NCBI RefSeq assembly: GCF_009849585.1
Contig: NZ_VCRN01000027.1
Location: 1 to 64,000 of the forward strand
DNA length: 64,000 nt
Origin: Bacillus sp. ZZV12-4809
GTDB taxonomy: Bacteria > Bacillota > Bacilli > Bacillales > Cytobacillaceae
Direction of reading: 5' to 3'
The first letter of the stretch is position 1, and the number at the start of each line of letters is the position of its first letter. A program made the translations under genes and the position numbers. Below, in pieces: positions 56,410 through 64,000 of the stretch. The notes under the pieces were generated by a model that made no database searches, was not told the DNA's origin, and saw nothing but the letters and a program-made list of their open reading frames with translations.

Positions 56410-56843
56410 GTGATTACGGATGATAGGGGATAGGGAGGGGTATACGACAAACTGACATCTCCGCAGACAGGAAAGAGCAGGAACCGGTTCGCTTCCACGA
56501 TATGGGCTGACAATAAATACAGGTGGCCTGACGCCAGCAGGTGTCTGAACTGCTGTTTAACAAGCCCCGTCAACTTTAGTTCAGCCGGCTGGCGGGGCTA
56601 ATTCCTGTACCAGCGAAAAAATTGGAAATTATATTATTGCAAATATCGGGCTGAGAGAGGATTATTCACGCTGAGAGAGCATCAGCGGAGCTCAGACTGT
56701 ATATGTTAGCGTTTTCATTCACTATCTCGCCTATATCCTCCCGTCTTTCCCTAATACCCTTGAATCTGTATTTGAGCATGTTACGATAGATACCGTTGAT
56801 AAAATACGAACGGTTATACGAACAGTTTTTCATTTAAAGGAGG
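56410..56843 (+). other. Long spacer upstream of the proline genes
   Basis: About 430 non-coding bases. A hairpin AGCCCCG (56563-56569) / CGGGGCT lies near 56563-56600, and CAGCAG/CTGCTG (56536-56557) just before. The phrase GCTGAGAGAG occurs twice (56651-56680). No T-box sequence is present, so proline-tRNA control of that type is not supported. Otherwise I see nothing definite. Confidence 0.4.
56760..56787 (+). promoter_or_regulatory. Possible proI promoter
   Basis: TTGAAT (56760-56765), 16 bases, TACGAT (56782-56787). A nearby inverted pair ACCGTT / AACGGT (56792-56815) lies downstream. Weak support. Confidence 0.38.
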
Positions 56844-56849
56844 ATGTCC

Positions 56850-57692
56850 ATGTTAGCCAATAAAACAATCGCATTTTTAGGAGCAGGGTCAATGGCGGAA
56901 TCAATGATTTCAGGAGTCATTACAGCTGAAAAAATGTCACCTGATCGGGTTTTTGTAACGAACAGAAGCAATGCAGACAGATTGGAAGAGATTCAAGACT
57001 TGTATGGTGTAAGTGCCATGCCGCAAAACGAAATCCCCTTTGAGGAAATTGATTTATTTATTTTAGCTATGAAGCCAAAAGGGGCAGAAGAAGCCCTTCT
57101 TTCGATTAAAGACAAATTATATCCCGGTCAGGTGATTCTTTCTGTTTTGGCAGGCATAACAACAGAGTTCATGGAAGAGCATTTAAATCCCGGACAGCAG
57201 GTAGTGCGTGTGATGCCGAATACTTCAAGCATGATTCAGGAATCTGCTACTGCTGTTGTCGCAGGAAAGAATACGAGCATGGCCAATGTGGAAATGGTTA
57301 AGGAATTGCTGGAATGCATGGGGGAAGTTTATATCATCGATGAAGACCAAATGGATGTTTTTACGGGATTAGCCGGAAGCGGGCCTGCTTACTTCTATTA
57401 TCTGATGGAAAACATGGAGCAGGTAGGGGTACAAAATGGAATGGATGAAAAGACTGTCCGCAAAATTGTTGCCCAGACGATTTTTGGAGCAGCGAAGATG
57501 GTGCTTGAAAAAGAAGAAGCGCCAACTTCTCTAAGAGAGAAAGTGACCTCTCCAAATGGCACGACCGCCTCAGGACTCGAAGCCTTAAGGAGATACAACG
57601 GAGGCGAAGCCATCACACAGGCAGTTGAGCATGCCGCCAAACGTTCGAAGGAAATCAGCAAAGAGCTGGAAGACGCCCTTGTCACTTCCTAA
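56850..57692 (+). CDS. proI: Pyrroline-5-carboxylate reductase
   Basis: This NAD(P)H enzyme reduces pyrroline-5-carboxylate to proline, the last step. The 280-residue product has the Rossmann start IAFLGAGSMAES and the C-terminal P5CR signature (TSPNGTTASGLEAL, VTSPNGTT about 232-239). Start at 56850, because AAAGGAGG abuts the ATG at 56844 and fits the later one. It is followed by proB and proA, so the whole glutamate-to-proline route is in one block; I use the proI name by role, the paralogue identity (ProC/ProG/ProH/ProI) is not resolved. Confidence 0.95.
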   Translation: MLANKTIAFLGAGSMAESMISGVITAEKMSPDRVFVTNRSNADRLEEIQDLYGVSAMPQNEIPFEEIDLFILAMKPKGAEEALLSIKDKLYPGQVILSVLAGITTEFMEEHLNPGQQVVRVMPNTSSMIQESATAVVAGKNTSMANVEMVKELLECMGEVYIIDEDQMDVFTGLAGSGPAYFYYLMENMEQVGVQNGMDEKTVRKIVAQTIFGAAKMVLEKEEAPTSLREKVTSPNGTTASGLEALRRYNGGEAITQAVEHAAKRSKEISKELEDALVTS

Positions 57693-57727
57693 GGGAAAAG
57701 GATTTACAAGTTTACAGGAGGTATTGG

Positions 57728-58846
57728 ATGTTGATTAACGAAAAGCAGATAAAAAGAGTTGTTATTAAGATTGGGAGCAGCTCATTAACAAGCATGCACG
57801 GGGAGATTAGCCGCAGAAAGCTTGAAAAGTTTGCTGAGCAAATTGTCGAGCTGAAGGATGCCGGCTATGAAACAGCCGTTGTGTCATCAGGTGCTGTAGC
57901 AGCAGGATATAGGAAGCTTGGCTGCCTTAACAGACCATCTTCTCTTCCGGAAAAACAGGCTGCAGCTTCGATTGGCCAGGGGCTATTAATGGAATCTTAC
58001 TCAGAACTCTTTTTATCTCATGGCTATGTAGCTTCACAAATCTTGATTACCAGAAGCGATTTCTCTGATGAAAAGCGTTATGGAAATATGCATAACACCA
58101 TGAATGTGCTGCTGGAGCGAGGCATCATCCCGATCATTAATGAAAATGATACGGTTACAGTCGATCGTTTGCGCTTCGGGGACAATGATACTCTGGCTGC
58201 AAAAGTGGCTGGTCTGATTGATGCGGATTTACTGATTATTTTATCAGACATAGACGGCCTCTATGACAGCAACCCAAATGATAATCCTCATGCAAGTCTT
58301 CTCGAGAGGGTTCACTGCATAACACCTGAAATTGAAGCTGCTGCAGGAGGATCTGGCAGTGCTGTAGGAACAGGCGGCATGAAGTCAAAAATCCAGGCAG
58401 TGAAAATTGCGATGGCTGCAGGAATTGACTCCTTTTTAGGAAAAGCAGGAACGGAAAACATTTTAATGGAAGCTGTGGAAAACAGAGCAAGAGGCACTTA
58501 CTTCACGCCAGAGCCGGATGCATTCAATCTGGATAATGAAAAGCAGTGGATAGCATTCCACTCGGGTCCTGAAGGAAAGGTGACCATCAATTCCCATGGG
58601 ATAGAAGCGATTGTGGATCATCAGGAAAACTTGTTCTGCTCTGATATTCAGGAAGTCAAAGGGCGATTTAAGGATGGAGCAGTTGTCCGCATCCTGGATG
58701 AAGAAGGACAGGAAATTGGCCTCGGCCGCATTAATTATTCAAACGAACAGTTAACCGGCAATACAGGAAATGAAGAGCTTGAGCCGGCCATAGCGCAGGA
58801 AACGTTTGTATGCTCCCGCGACTTTAAGCTGCCGGCATTGGTTTGA
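57728..58846 (+). CDS. proB: Glutamate 5-kinase
   Basis: ProB phosphorylates glutamate, the committed and usually proline-inhibited step. The 372-residue product has the amino-acid-kinase fold (VVIKIGSSSLTSMHG, VSSGAVAAGYRKLG, INENDTVTVDRLRFGDNDTLAA) and a C-terminal PUA domain (about 275-365). ACAGGAGGTATTGG precedes the ATG. proA follows 20 bases after its stop. Whether proline feedback holds cannot be read from the sequence; the conserved region is present. Confidence 0.96.
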   Translation: MLINEKQIKRVVIKIGSSSLTSMHGEISRRKLEKFAEQIVELKDAGYETAVVSSGAVAAGYRKLGCLNRPSSLPEKQAAASIGQGLLMESYSELFLSHGYVASQILITRSDFSDEKRYGNMHNTMNVLLERGIIPIINENDTVTVDRLRFGDNDTLAAKVAGLIDADLLIILSDIDGLYDSNPNDNPHASLLERVHCITPEIEAAAGGSGSAVGTGGMKSKIQAVKIAMAAGIDSFLGKAGTENILMEAVENRARGTYFTPEPDAFNLDNEKQWIAFHSGPEGKVTINSHGIEAIVDHQENLFCSDIQEVKGRFKDGAVVRILDEEGQEIGLGRINYSNEQLTGNTGNEELEPAIAQETFVCSRDFKLPALV

Positions 58847-58866
58847 ACTTTTTTAGGAGGGATTCA

Positions 58867-60132
58867 ATGACTACTGCATCAGCAGTATTAAATAATGTAG
58901 AAGAACAGGCAATAAAGGCAAAGAAGGCTGCCAAAACCTTAAGTATTTTAAAAACTGAAGAAAAGAACGAAGCACTCCATACAGTTGCAGATGCGTTGGA
59001 GACTGGATATGAATCGATTCTTGCAGCTAATATGGCCGATCTTAAAAGCGGTAGGGAGAAAGGGTTCGAAGAGGCGTATATGGATCGGCTGTCATTATCG
59101 AAGGAGCGGGTTTATGAATTTGCAGACGGCCTTCGCCAGGTAGCTGAACTTCCCGATCCGATTGGAGATGTTATGTCAGGCTGGACCTTGGATAATGGGC
59201 TGAAGGTGGAAGAGGTCCGTGTTCCGCTTGGTGTCATCGGAATGATTTATGAAGCAAGACCTAATGTTACAGCCGATGCGGCGGGTCTTGCATTAAAATC
59301 AGGAAATGCTATTGTTTTAAAAGGCGGATCATCAGCACTGAATTCGAATCAGGCTATAGTAGAGATTATTCATGAGGCTCTGGAAAACACGAAGATACCT
59401 AAAGAAGCTGTCCAATTCATTGCCTCATCGGACAGGGAAGCGACAAAGCAGCTGTTCACCATGAAGGAGCATATTGATGTGTTAATTCCGAGAGGCGGCG
59501 CATCCCTCATTAAAGCAGTGGTCGAGAATGCGACGGTGCCTGTTCTTGAGACAGGAGTCGGAAACTGCCATATCTATGTAGATAAGGATGCAGATCCGGA
59601 TAAAGCGATCAATATCCTGATTAATGCCAAAACCGACCGTCCCGCAGTCTGTAATGCGGCAGAAACACTGATTGTCCATAAAGCATGGCTGAATCAGCAT
59701 AAAGAATTGCTTGCAAAAGCTCTAAAGGAACATGGCATTACTGTGCATGGAGATGAAGCTGCGGCAAAAGTCTTGCCTGATGTTGTGCCTGCAGGCAAGA
59801 GCGACTGGGCCAATGAATATTTAAGCATGGATATAGCTGTGAAAACCGTTAATAGCCTTGAACAGGCCATTGACCATATTGATCAATACGGCACTAAGCA
59901 TTCAGAGGCGATTATTACCGAAAATGGGGACACAGCTAAAAAGTTTATGCAGCTGACAGATGCAGCTGCGCTGTACCATAATGCTTCGACCAGGTTTACG
60001 GATGGCGGCGCTCTGGGCTTTGGGGCTGAAATCGGTATTTCCACACAGAAGCTCCATGCGAGAGGACCGATGGGGCTGCCAGCACTAACAACCCGCAAAT
60101 ATCTCATGTCAGGGAATGGGCAGATCAGATAA
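58867..60132 (+). CDS. proA: Gamma-glutamyl phosphate reductase
   Basis: ProA makes glutamate-5-semialdehyde, which cyclises to pyrroline-5-carboxylate. The 421-residue product is an aldehyde-dehydrogenase-like enzyme: IPRGGASLIKAV, the catalytic cysteine at about 262 in RPAVCNAAETL and GGALGFGAEIGISTQKLHARGPMGL at the end. The upstream start at 58843 would overlap proB; TTAGGAGGGATTCA and family length support 58867. Two terminators follow. Confidence 0.96.
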   Translation: MTTASAVLNNVEEQAIKAKKAAKTLSILKTEEKNEALHTVADALETGYESILAANMADLKSGREKGFEEAYMDRLSLSKERVYEFADGLRQVAELPDPIGDVMSGWTLDNGLKVEEVRVPLGVIGMIYEARPNVTADAAGLALKSGNAIVLKGGSSALNSNQAIVEIIHEALENTKIPKEAVQFIASSDREATKQLFTMKEHIDVLIPRGGASLIKAVVENATVPVLETGVGNCHIYVDKDADPDKAINILINAKTDRPAVCNAAETLIVHKAWLNQHKELLAKALKEHGITVHGDEAAAKVLPDVVPAGKSDWANEYLSMDIAVKTVNSLEQAIDHIDQYGTKHSEAIITENGDTAKKFMQLTDAAALYHNASTRFTDGGALGFGAEIGISTQKLHARGPMGLPALTTRKYLMSGNGQIR

Positions 60133-60143
60133 AGTGTTTTTAT

Positions 60144-60172
60144 AAGCATCAGCTCCGGCTGGTGCTTTTTTT
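60144..60172 (+). terminator. proIBA terminator
   Basis: AAGCATCAGC (60144-60153) pairs with GCTGGTGCTT (60158-60167, one G-U) around TCCG, followed by T run. Confidence 0.93.
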
Positions 60173-60184
60173 AACTACACCTTA

Positions 60185-60217
60185 AAAAATTGGCAGCCCG
60201 ATTAGCGGCTGCTTTTT
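60185..60217. terminator. Second terminator, active either way by form
   Basis: GCAGCC (60193-60198) and GGCTGC (60207-60212) pair, with A run before and T run after, so the structure would act on both strands. Confidence 0.75.
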
Positions 60218-60267
60218 GCATTTCTCTCCCGCTGCAGATAAAGACTATCTGTAAGGGGTGAGAAAGC

Positions 60268-60711
60268 GTGACTGTCATAACAACGTTCAAAGAGAAAAAA
60301 AGAGAAAAGCAGATCAAATATGAAAAATCAGTCCTTCGGGAAATTTCGATAAAAGCTTTAAAAGAAAAAGTACAGCAATTTTTTGGATCTTCCAGATTTG
60401 TCTCTGGCCTGATCATGAATGCCGGAATTGAAGAGGCCTGCTATGATGTAGCGATTGAAGCCTATTTGCTGGGGGCCAATTATAGCCGTTTTGGGCGCTA
60501 TGGCGAATCGCTGGATCAGGTTCGCCACAGATGTGAAAAAGAATATAAGCACTTAGTGGATACGCTCTATAACTTTTTCCTGTATTGGGGCCATGGCTCG
60601 GAAGCGGCTATGAGTGAATCCCTTTATTATATGTGCGAGCAATATGTAAACAGCTGGTGGTCAGAAGGGTTTAACAAAGGGGAGAGAAGGCATAAATTGC
60701 GTCTCCACTAA
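60268..60711 (+). CDS. ybaK: Conserved protein YbaK (DUF2521)
   Basis: A 147-residue protein of a family confined to bacilli, of unknown function. The first third is highly charged and helical (KEKKREKQIKYEKSVLREISIKALKEKV); the middle contains GIEEACYDVAIEAYLLGANYSRFGRYGES, and the C-terminus is tryptophan/tyrosine-rich (YVNSWWSEGFNKGERRHKLR). No signal or membrane helix is seen. GTG start behind AAGGGGTGAGAAAGC. It precedes cwlD as in B. subtilis. Confidence 0.88.
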   Translation: MTVITTFKEKKREKQIKYEKSVLREISIKALKEKVQQFFGSSRFVSGLIMNAGIEEACYDVAIEAYLLGANYSRFGRYGESLDQVRHRCEKEYKHLVDTLYNFFLYWGHGSEAAMSESLYYMCEQYVNSWWSEGFNKGERRHKLRLH

Positions 60712-60811
60712 AGAATTTGGTTAAAGCGCTGTCTCCTGATCGAAGTTCTAGATCTCCATCTTGTCCCATATATTGAAGTGAGGATAAGCAGGAGGGGACT
60801 GATTAGGGCGT

Positions 60812-61534
60812 ATGAAGAAAAAATTAAAAATAGGCGGGTTTGCAATCGGGCTTATCGTCCTTTTTCTTATTTTACAATATGACTTTACGGATGATGATTC
60901 CTGGGAATCGTGGAATCTGCCTTTAACCGGGAAGATCATCTTGCTTGATCCCGGCCATGGCGGCCCGGATGGCGGAGCAGGTGACGAAGGGGCACTCGAG
61001 AAAGATATTGCGCTGGATGTATCATTAAAGGTAAGGGATTACCTCCAGGAGCAGGGAGCACTTGTGCTCATGACGAGGGAGGATGACAGGGACCTTGCAC
61101 CCGAGGCAACCAAGGGATACAGCCGGAGAAAAGTAGAAGACCTGAAGAAACGGCTTGAAATGATAAATACGTCTAACTCTGACTTTTATGTCAGCATCCA
61201 TTTAAATTCGATTCCCTCTCCCCAATGGAGCGGAGCACAGACCTTCTATGCACCCGGGATTAAGGAGAATGCCAAAGCCGCAAAATTTATACAGGACGAA
61301 CTTCGCCGCAACTTGGAAAATACAAAGCGGAACTCCAAGCCTCTGAACAATGTATTCATCTTAAAATACGCCAAAAAACCGGGTGTCTTAGTAGAAGTGG
61401 GATTCTTATCAAACCCGGGGGAGCGGGCTAATCTGAAAACTGATGAATATCAGGATAAAATAGCTGCCTCTATCTATAATGGAATAATGCGCTACTATAC
61501 CAACGAAAAAGAATTGACTGAAACATGGGAATGA
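60812..61534 (+). CDS. cwlD: N-acetylmuramoyl-L-alanine amidase CwlD
   Basis: CwlD removes peptide side chains from spore-cortex peptidoglycan so that muramic lactam can form, needed for germination. The 240-residue product has an N-terminal membrane anchor (about residues 7-22), then the amidase-3 domain with zinc ligands H49 (LLDPGHGG), E63 (LEKDIALD), H130 (SIHLNS) and catalytic Glu in VEVGFLSN. It is expressed in sporulation in B. subtilis; a CATATATT word at 60767 could be part of such a promoter but support is weak. GGAGGGG lies a little far upstream. Confidence 0.94.
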   Translation: MKKKLKIGGFAIGLIVLFLILQYDFTDDDSWESWNLPLTGKIILLDPGHGGPDGGAGDEGALEKDIALDVSLKVRDYLQEQGALVLMTREDDRDLAPEATKGYSRRKVEDLKKRLEMINTSNSDFYVSIHLNSIPSPQWSGAQTFYAPGIKENAKAAKFIQDELRRNLENTKRNSKPLNNVFILKYAKKPGVLVEVGFLSNPGERANLKTDEYQDKIAASIYNGIMRYYTNEKELTETWE

Positions 61535-61566
61535 AAAGGTGCTGAGAAAGTGCCTTTTCTTTTTTG
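61534..61566 (+). terminator. cwlD terminator
   Basis: AAAAGGTGC (61534-61542) and GTGCCTTTT (61550-61558) pair with two G-U, followed by CTTTTTTG. Moderate strength. Confidence 0.72.
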
Positions 61567-61612
61567 AATGTTTTTCCGGTGTGATAGAATTAACTGTATA
61601 GAATTTTCAATA

Positions 61613-61621
61613 TGTTATACT
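61613..61621 (+). promoter_or_regulatory. Extended -10 promoter before salA
   Basis: TGTTATACT is an ideal TGn plus -10. No good -35 is visible at 17 bases. It lies 36 bases before salA. Confidence 0.58.
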
Positions 61622-61656
61622 AAAATGGAAACGAATTCAAAAGGCGGGTGCAATGT

Positions 61657-62715
61657 ATGTTAACTGAACAGAAAGTCAGAGAAGCTTTAAGCGGCTTGAA
61701 GGAACCATTTATACATAGAACATTGGGCGAACTTAACGCCATTGAAGAAATTAAAATCAAAGAAGAAAAGAACCATGTCAGTGTTAAGATTCAGGTTGCC
61801 AAGACAGGTACTGCTGAACAGCTTCAGCTTCAGACGGAAATCGTCAATCTTTTAAAAGAAGCAGGGGCTGCGACCGTTGGCATCCGCTTCAGCGAGCTTC
61901 CTGATGAAGTGCTTTCGCAATTTAGAGAGGCAGCGGCTGAAGAAGACAAAGGCCTGCTTTCTCCTGGTAATAAGACGGAATTCATCGCTATTGCCAGCGG
62001 AAAAGGAGGTGTCGGCAAATCAACCGTTTCGGTAAACCTGGCTGTATCCCTGGCAAGACTGGGCAAAAAGGTCGGATTGATTGATGCCGATATTTATGGA
62101 TTCAGCGTTCCGGACATGATGGGCATAACGAAGCGTCCTGTGGTTAGGGGAGAACGTATTCTGCCGGTTGAACGCTTTGGCGTAAAAGTAATTTCAATGG
62201 GATTCTTTGTAGAAGATAATGCGCCGATTATCTGGAGAGGTCCGATGCTTGGCAAAATGCTGAACAGCTTTTTCAATGAGGTAGAGTGGGGAGAATTAGA
62301 TTACCTTCTTCTTGATTTGCCTCCTGGGACAGGAGATGTTGCACTGGATGTTCACACCATGCTTCCTTCCTGTAAGGAAATTGTCGTTACAACTCCGCAC
62401 CCTACAGCAGCATTCGTTGCGGCCAGAGCTGGTGCAATGGCGCTTCGCACAGAGCATGAAATCCTGGGTGTTATTGAGAACATGGCTTATTTTGAGAGTC
62501 AATTGACTGGAGAAAGAGAGCACGTGTTTGGTCAAGGCGGGGGTATGAAGCTCGCTGAAGAACTGCGTACAGAAGTGCTGGGCCAGCTTCCTCTTCAGCA
62601 GCCTGATTGGAATGAAGAAGATTTTGCACCGTCCATTTATGACGAAGAACATAAGCTTGGTCAAATCTATACAGACATTGCCCGTAAAGTAATCCAAACG
62701 ATTGAAAGTAAATAA
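61657..62715 (+). CDS. salA: Mrp/NBP35-family P-loop ATPase SalA
   Basis: SalA (YbaL) is a regulator in B. subtilis that represses scoC and so raises extracellular protease genes; the family otherwise carries Fe-S clusters. The 352-residue product has an N-terminal MIP18-like domain (1-95) and the deviant Walker A SGKGGVGKST (114-123), then DADIYGFSVPDMMG and DLPPGTGDVALDVHTML. No CxxC Fe-S motif is visible in the C-terminal part, consistent with SalA rather than carrier function. Start at 61657 by the AAGGCGGGTG site; the GTG at 61648 lies inside it. Confidence 0.93.
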   Translation: MLTEQKVREALSGLKEPFIHRTLGELNAIEEIKIKEEKNHVSVKIQVAKTGTAEQLQLQTEIVNLLKEAGAATVGIRFSELPDEVLSQFREAAAEEDKGLLSPGNKTEFIAIASGKGGVGKSTVSVNLAVSLARLGKKVGLIDADIYGFSVPDMMGITKRPVVRGERILPVERFGVKVISMGFFVEDNAPIIWRGPMLGKMLNSFFNEVEWGELDYLLLDLPPGTGDVALDVHTMLPSCKEIVVTTPHPTAAFVAARAGAMALRTEHEILGVIENMAYFESQLTGEREHVFGQGGGMKLAEELRTEVLGQLPLQQPDWNEEDFAPSIYDEEHKLGQIYTDIARKVIQTIESK

Positions 62716-62716
62716 A

Positions 62717-62755
62717 AGATAAAACCTCTTCCGATGGAAGAGGTTTTATTCTTAA
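62717..62755. terminator. Bidirectional terminator between salA and gerD
   Basis: ATAAAACCTCTTCC and GGAAGAGGTTTTAT form a nearly perfect symmetric stem with A and T runs on both sides, serving salA from the left and gerD from the right. Confidence 0.95.
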
Positions 62756-62758
62756 GGG

Positions 62759-63400
62759 TTAAGATCCGCCGCCGCCGCCGCTACCGCCGCCTTGGCTTTC
62801 ACCTTGGCCTCCGCCTTCACCCCCGCCTTCTTGACCGCCTTCTTGACCTCCGCTTTTTGTTTCCTCAGCTGCCTTTAGAAGGATATCCTGAATTTTTGCT
62901 TTAAAAAGCGGGCTTTCAAATGTCTCAGTCATTACTTTCTGAATGTGCTCCCGATATTCCTTGCTTTTAAGGACATTTGTCACTTCTTTTTCAAGCTCGG
63001 GATCTTTAAGTACTTCAATCATCATTCCCCGGTATTCAGGGTCTTTCATAAGGTCTTTTAAAAGCTTTTCATTTTCCTTTTGCATGCTTTTGGCCATGCT
63101 TTCGGCAAACTTTGGATCGTCAAAAGACTTTTTCCAAAACTCTGTGCCTTTATCAGAAGTTAAGGTCTTTTCAATGGTTTCACTTACAACCTTTTGGTCC
63201 ATGACCATCTTTTGCTGCATTTTTTCATCAGCCATCAATTCTTCAAGTGCTTTTTTTCCTTCATCTGTCTTTAATATATCTACAACCATTTTTTTAGTTT
63301 GCTCATAATCCATTTGGCTGGCGCCCGATTCACCTTGGCCGCAGCCTGAAATGAAAAACACTAGCGCTAATGGAAGGAGCAAACGGAAATTTGTTTTCAT
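62759..63400 (-). CDS. gerD: Spore germination lipoprotein GerD
   Basis: GerD organises the germinant receptors into the germinosome on the inner spore membrane. The 213-residue product has a lipoprotein signal (MKTNFRLLLPLALVFFISGC) with the lipidated cysteine at residue 20, then a charged, helical body with MDYEQTKKMVVDILKTDEGKKAL and DPEYRGMMIEVLKDPELEKEV, family signatures. The last 30 residues are a Gly/Gln/Glu/Ser tail ending in GGGGGS. The frame is open upstream to 63475, but the AAAGGAGC site and lipobox set the ATG at 63400. The only reverse gene in the window. Confidence 0.93.
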   Translation of the reverse strand: MKTNFRLLLPLALVFFISGCGQGESGASQMDYEQTKKMVVDILKTDEGKKALEELMADEKMQQKMVMDQKVVSETIEKTLTSDKGTEFWKKSFDDPKFAESMAKSMQKENEKLLKDLMKDPEYRGMMIEVLKDPELEKEVTNVLKSKEYREHIQKVMTETFESPLFKAKIQDILLKAAEETKSGGQEGGQEGGGEGGGQGESQGGGSGGGGGS

Positions 63401-63499
63401 GGTGAAGCTCCTTTCAGAGGTGTCCTTACCTTTAGAATGAAGATTTTTAGCAAATATTATGCGCTGGAAATACAATGCCTAGATTTTTCAAACTTTGGT

Positions 63500-63508
63500 T
63501 GGTACAAT
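63500..63508 (+). promoter_or_regulatory. Extended -10 promoter before kbaA
   Basis: TGGTACAAT is a TGn extended -10, 40 bases before kbaA; the -35 region is poor. Confidence 0.5.
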
Positions 63509-63547
63509 CAATAAGAATGAATTTATTTATTATGGGGGAAAAATAAA

Positions 63548-64000
63548 TTGACTAGCCGTAATTGGGTAAAACTGTTTATAACAACTCTTTTAGTCGGTGG
63601 ATTAACTACAGGAGTTGTTGGGTTTATTGTGCGCTGGGATGAATTTGCGCCTATTTTTATTGACTTCGCTTTCCTGCAAATTCTGTCAGTATTGTTCTGG
63701 CTTATCGGTGTAGGATTAATCTTCAGTATTATTAGCCAAATGGGCTTTTTTGCTTATTTGACTGTACACCGCTTTGGATTGGGGATTTTTAAAGGGTTAT
63801 GGAATCCTATTCAAATTGTCCTTATTTTATTTGCTCTATTTGACCTGGTTTATTTCCGATATAAGGCTTTTGCGGGTGAAGGAGATAGCATGCTGCCGTA
63901 TATTGGCGTTGCAGCATTTCTTCTTATAGTCGCTCTTGTGGTCGCAGCATTAAAAACCAAACAGACCAACCAGCATGCGTTTATTCCTGCAGTGTTCTTC
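63548..64000 (+). CDS. kbaA: KinB-signalling membrane protein KbaA (3'-truncated by window)
   Basis: KbaA is needed to activate the sporulation kinase KinB in B. subtilis. 151 codons are present, with no stop before the window ends. TSRNWVKLFITTLLVGGLTT is the first membrane segment, and three further hydrophobic segments follow; SQMGFFAYLTVHRFGLGIFKG and LFDLVYFRYKAFAGEG are family-specific. The start is TTG behind GGGGGAAAAATAAA. The remaining C-terminal third lies beyond 64000. Confidence 0.94.
   Translation, partial: MTSRNWVKLFITTLLVGGLTTGVVGFIVRWDEFAPIFIDFAFLQILSVLFWLIGVGLIFSIISQMGFFAYLTVHRFGLGIFKGLWNPIQIVLILFALFDLVYFRYKAFAGEGDSMLPYIGVAAFLLIVALVVAALKTKQTNQHAFIPAVFF

Noticed and set aside
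56645..56700. Possible TPP riboswitch from GGCTGAGAGAGGAT
   Set aside because: The thi-box needs a later CTGATCTGGNTAATNCCAGCG-type block, which is absent, and the genes downstream make proline, not thiamine.
60746..60774. Sporulation sigma-E type promoter before cwlD
   Set aside because: CATATATT resembles a -10 but no matching -35 was found at the right distance.
63401..63475. N-terminal extension of GerD by 25 residues
   Set aside because: It would bury the lipoprotein signal; the ribosome site AAAGGAGC fits the ATG at 63400.

Overview
The window is low-GC Gram-positive DNA of Bacillus type. The 3' end of a 23S gene, 5S, ctsR-mcsA-mcsB-clpC, radA-disA and the whole rpoBC / str / S10-spc-alpha ribosomal region follow the order of the B. 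subtilis replication-origin-proximal chromosome, starting just after the rRNA operon that precedes ctsR. The spore genes cwlD, gerD and kbaA show an endospore former. Protein identity to B. subtilis, judged from memory, is high but not complete, so this is a Bacillaceae relative; the Cytobacillus / B. firmus group is a guess.

Layout. 1-387: 23S end, 5S, rrn terminator. 388-1250: non-coding, two diverged copies of the rrn 3' flank carrying arrays of 21-bp repeats. 1253-5978: CtsR-controlled operon (protein-arginine kinase and ClpC chaperone). 6208-12790: radA, disA, a PIN/TRAM membrane protein, ispD, ispF, gltX. 12850-17629: Cys T-box, cysE, cysS, mrnC, rlmB, rae1, sigH. 17729-21657: rpmG, secE, nusG, rplK, rplA, rplJ, rplL, with a palindromic element wedged between rplK and rplA and an L10 leader before rplJ. 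21867-30174: a 16S methyltransferase, rpoB, rpoC. 30210-35052: ybxF, rpsL, rpsG, fusA, tuf. 35231-50474: S10-spc-alpha cluster from rpsJ to rplQ including secY, adk, map, infA and rpoA. 51006-54235: ECF transporter energising module and truA. 54336-55371: rplM-rpsI. 55688-60217: an accessory block, a collagen-like protein and a complete glutamate-to-proline pathway. 60268-64000: ybaK, cwlD, salA, gerD (reverse strand) and a 3'-truncated kbaA.

Functional logic. Nearly every gene serves transcription, translation, protein quality control or the start and end of sporulation (sigH, cwlD, gerD, kbaA, disA). Regulation visible in the DNA includes a CtsR operator over the ctsR promoter, a T-box before cysE, L10 and probable L13 autoregulatory leaders, several well-spaced sigma-A promoters and many intrinsic terminators.

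No clearly new multi-gene system is visible. The least explained sequences are non-coding: the 21-bp arrays behind the rRNA operon, the palindrome inside the L11-L1 operon, structured spacers before rpoB, between rpoB and rpoC, and before rpsS, and the 585-bp rplQ-ecfA1 spacer.
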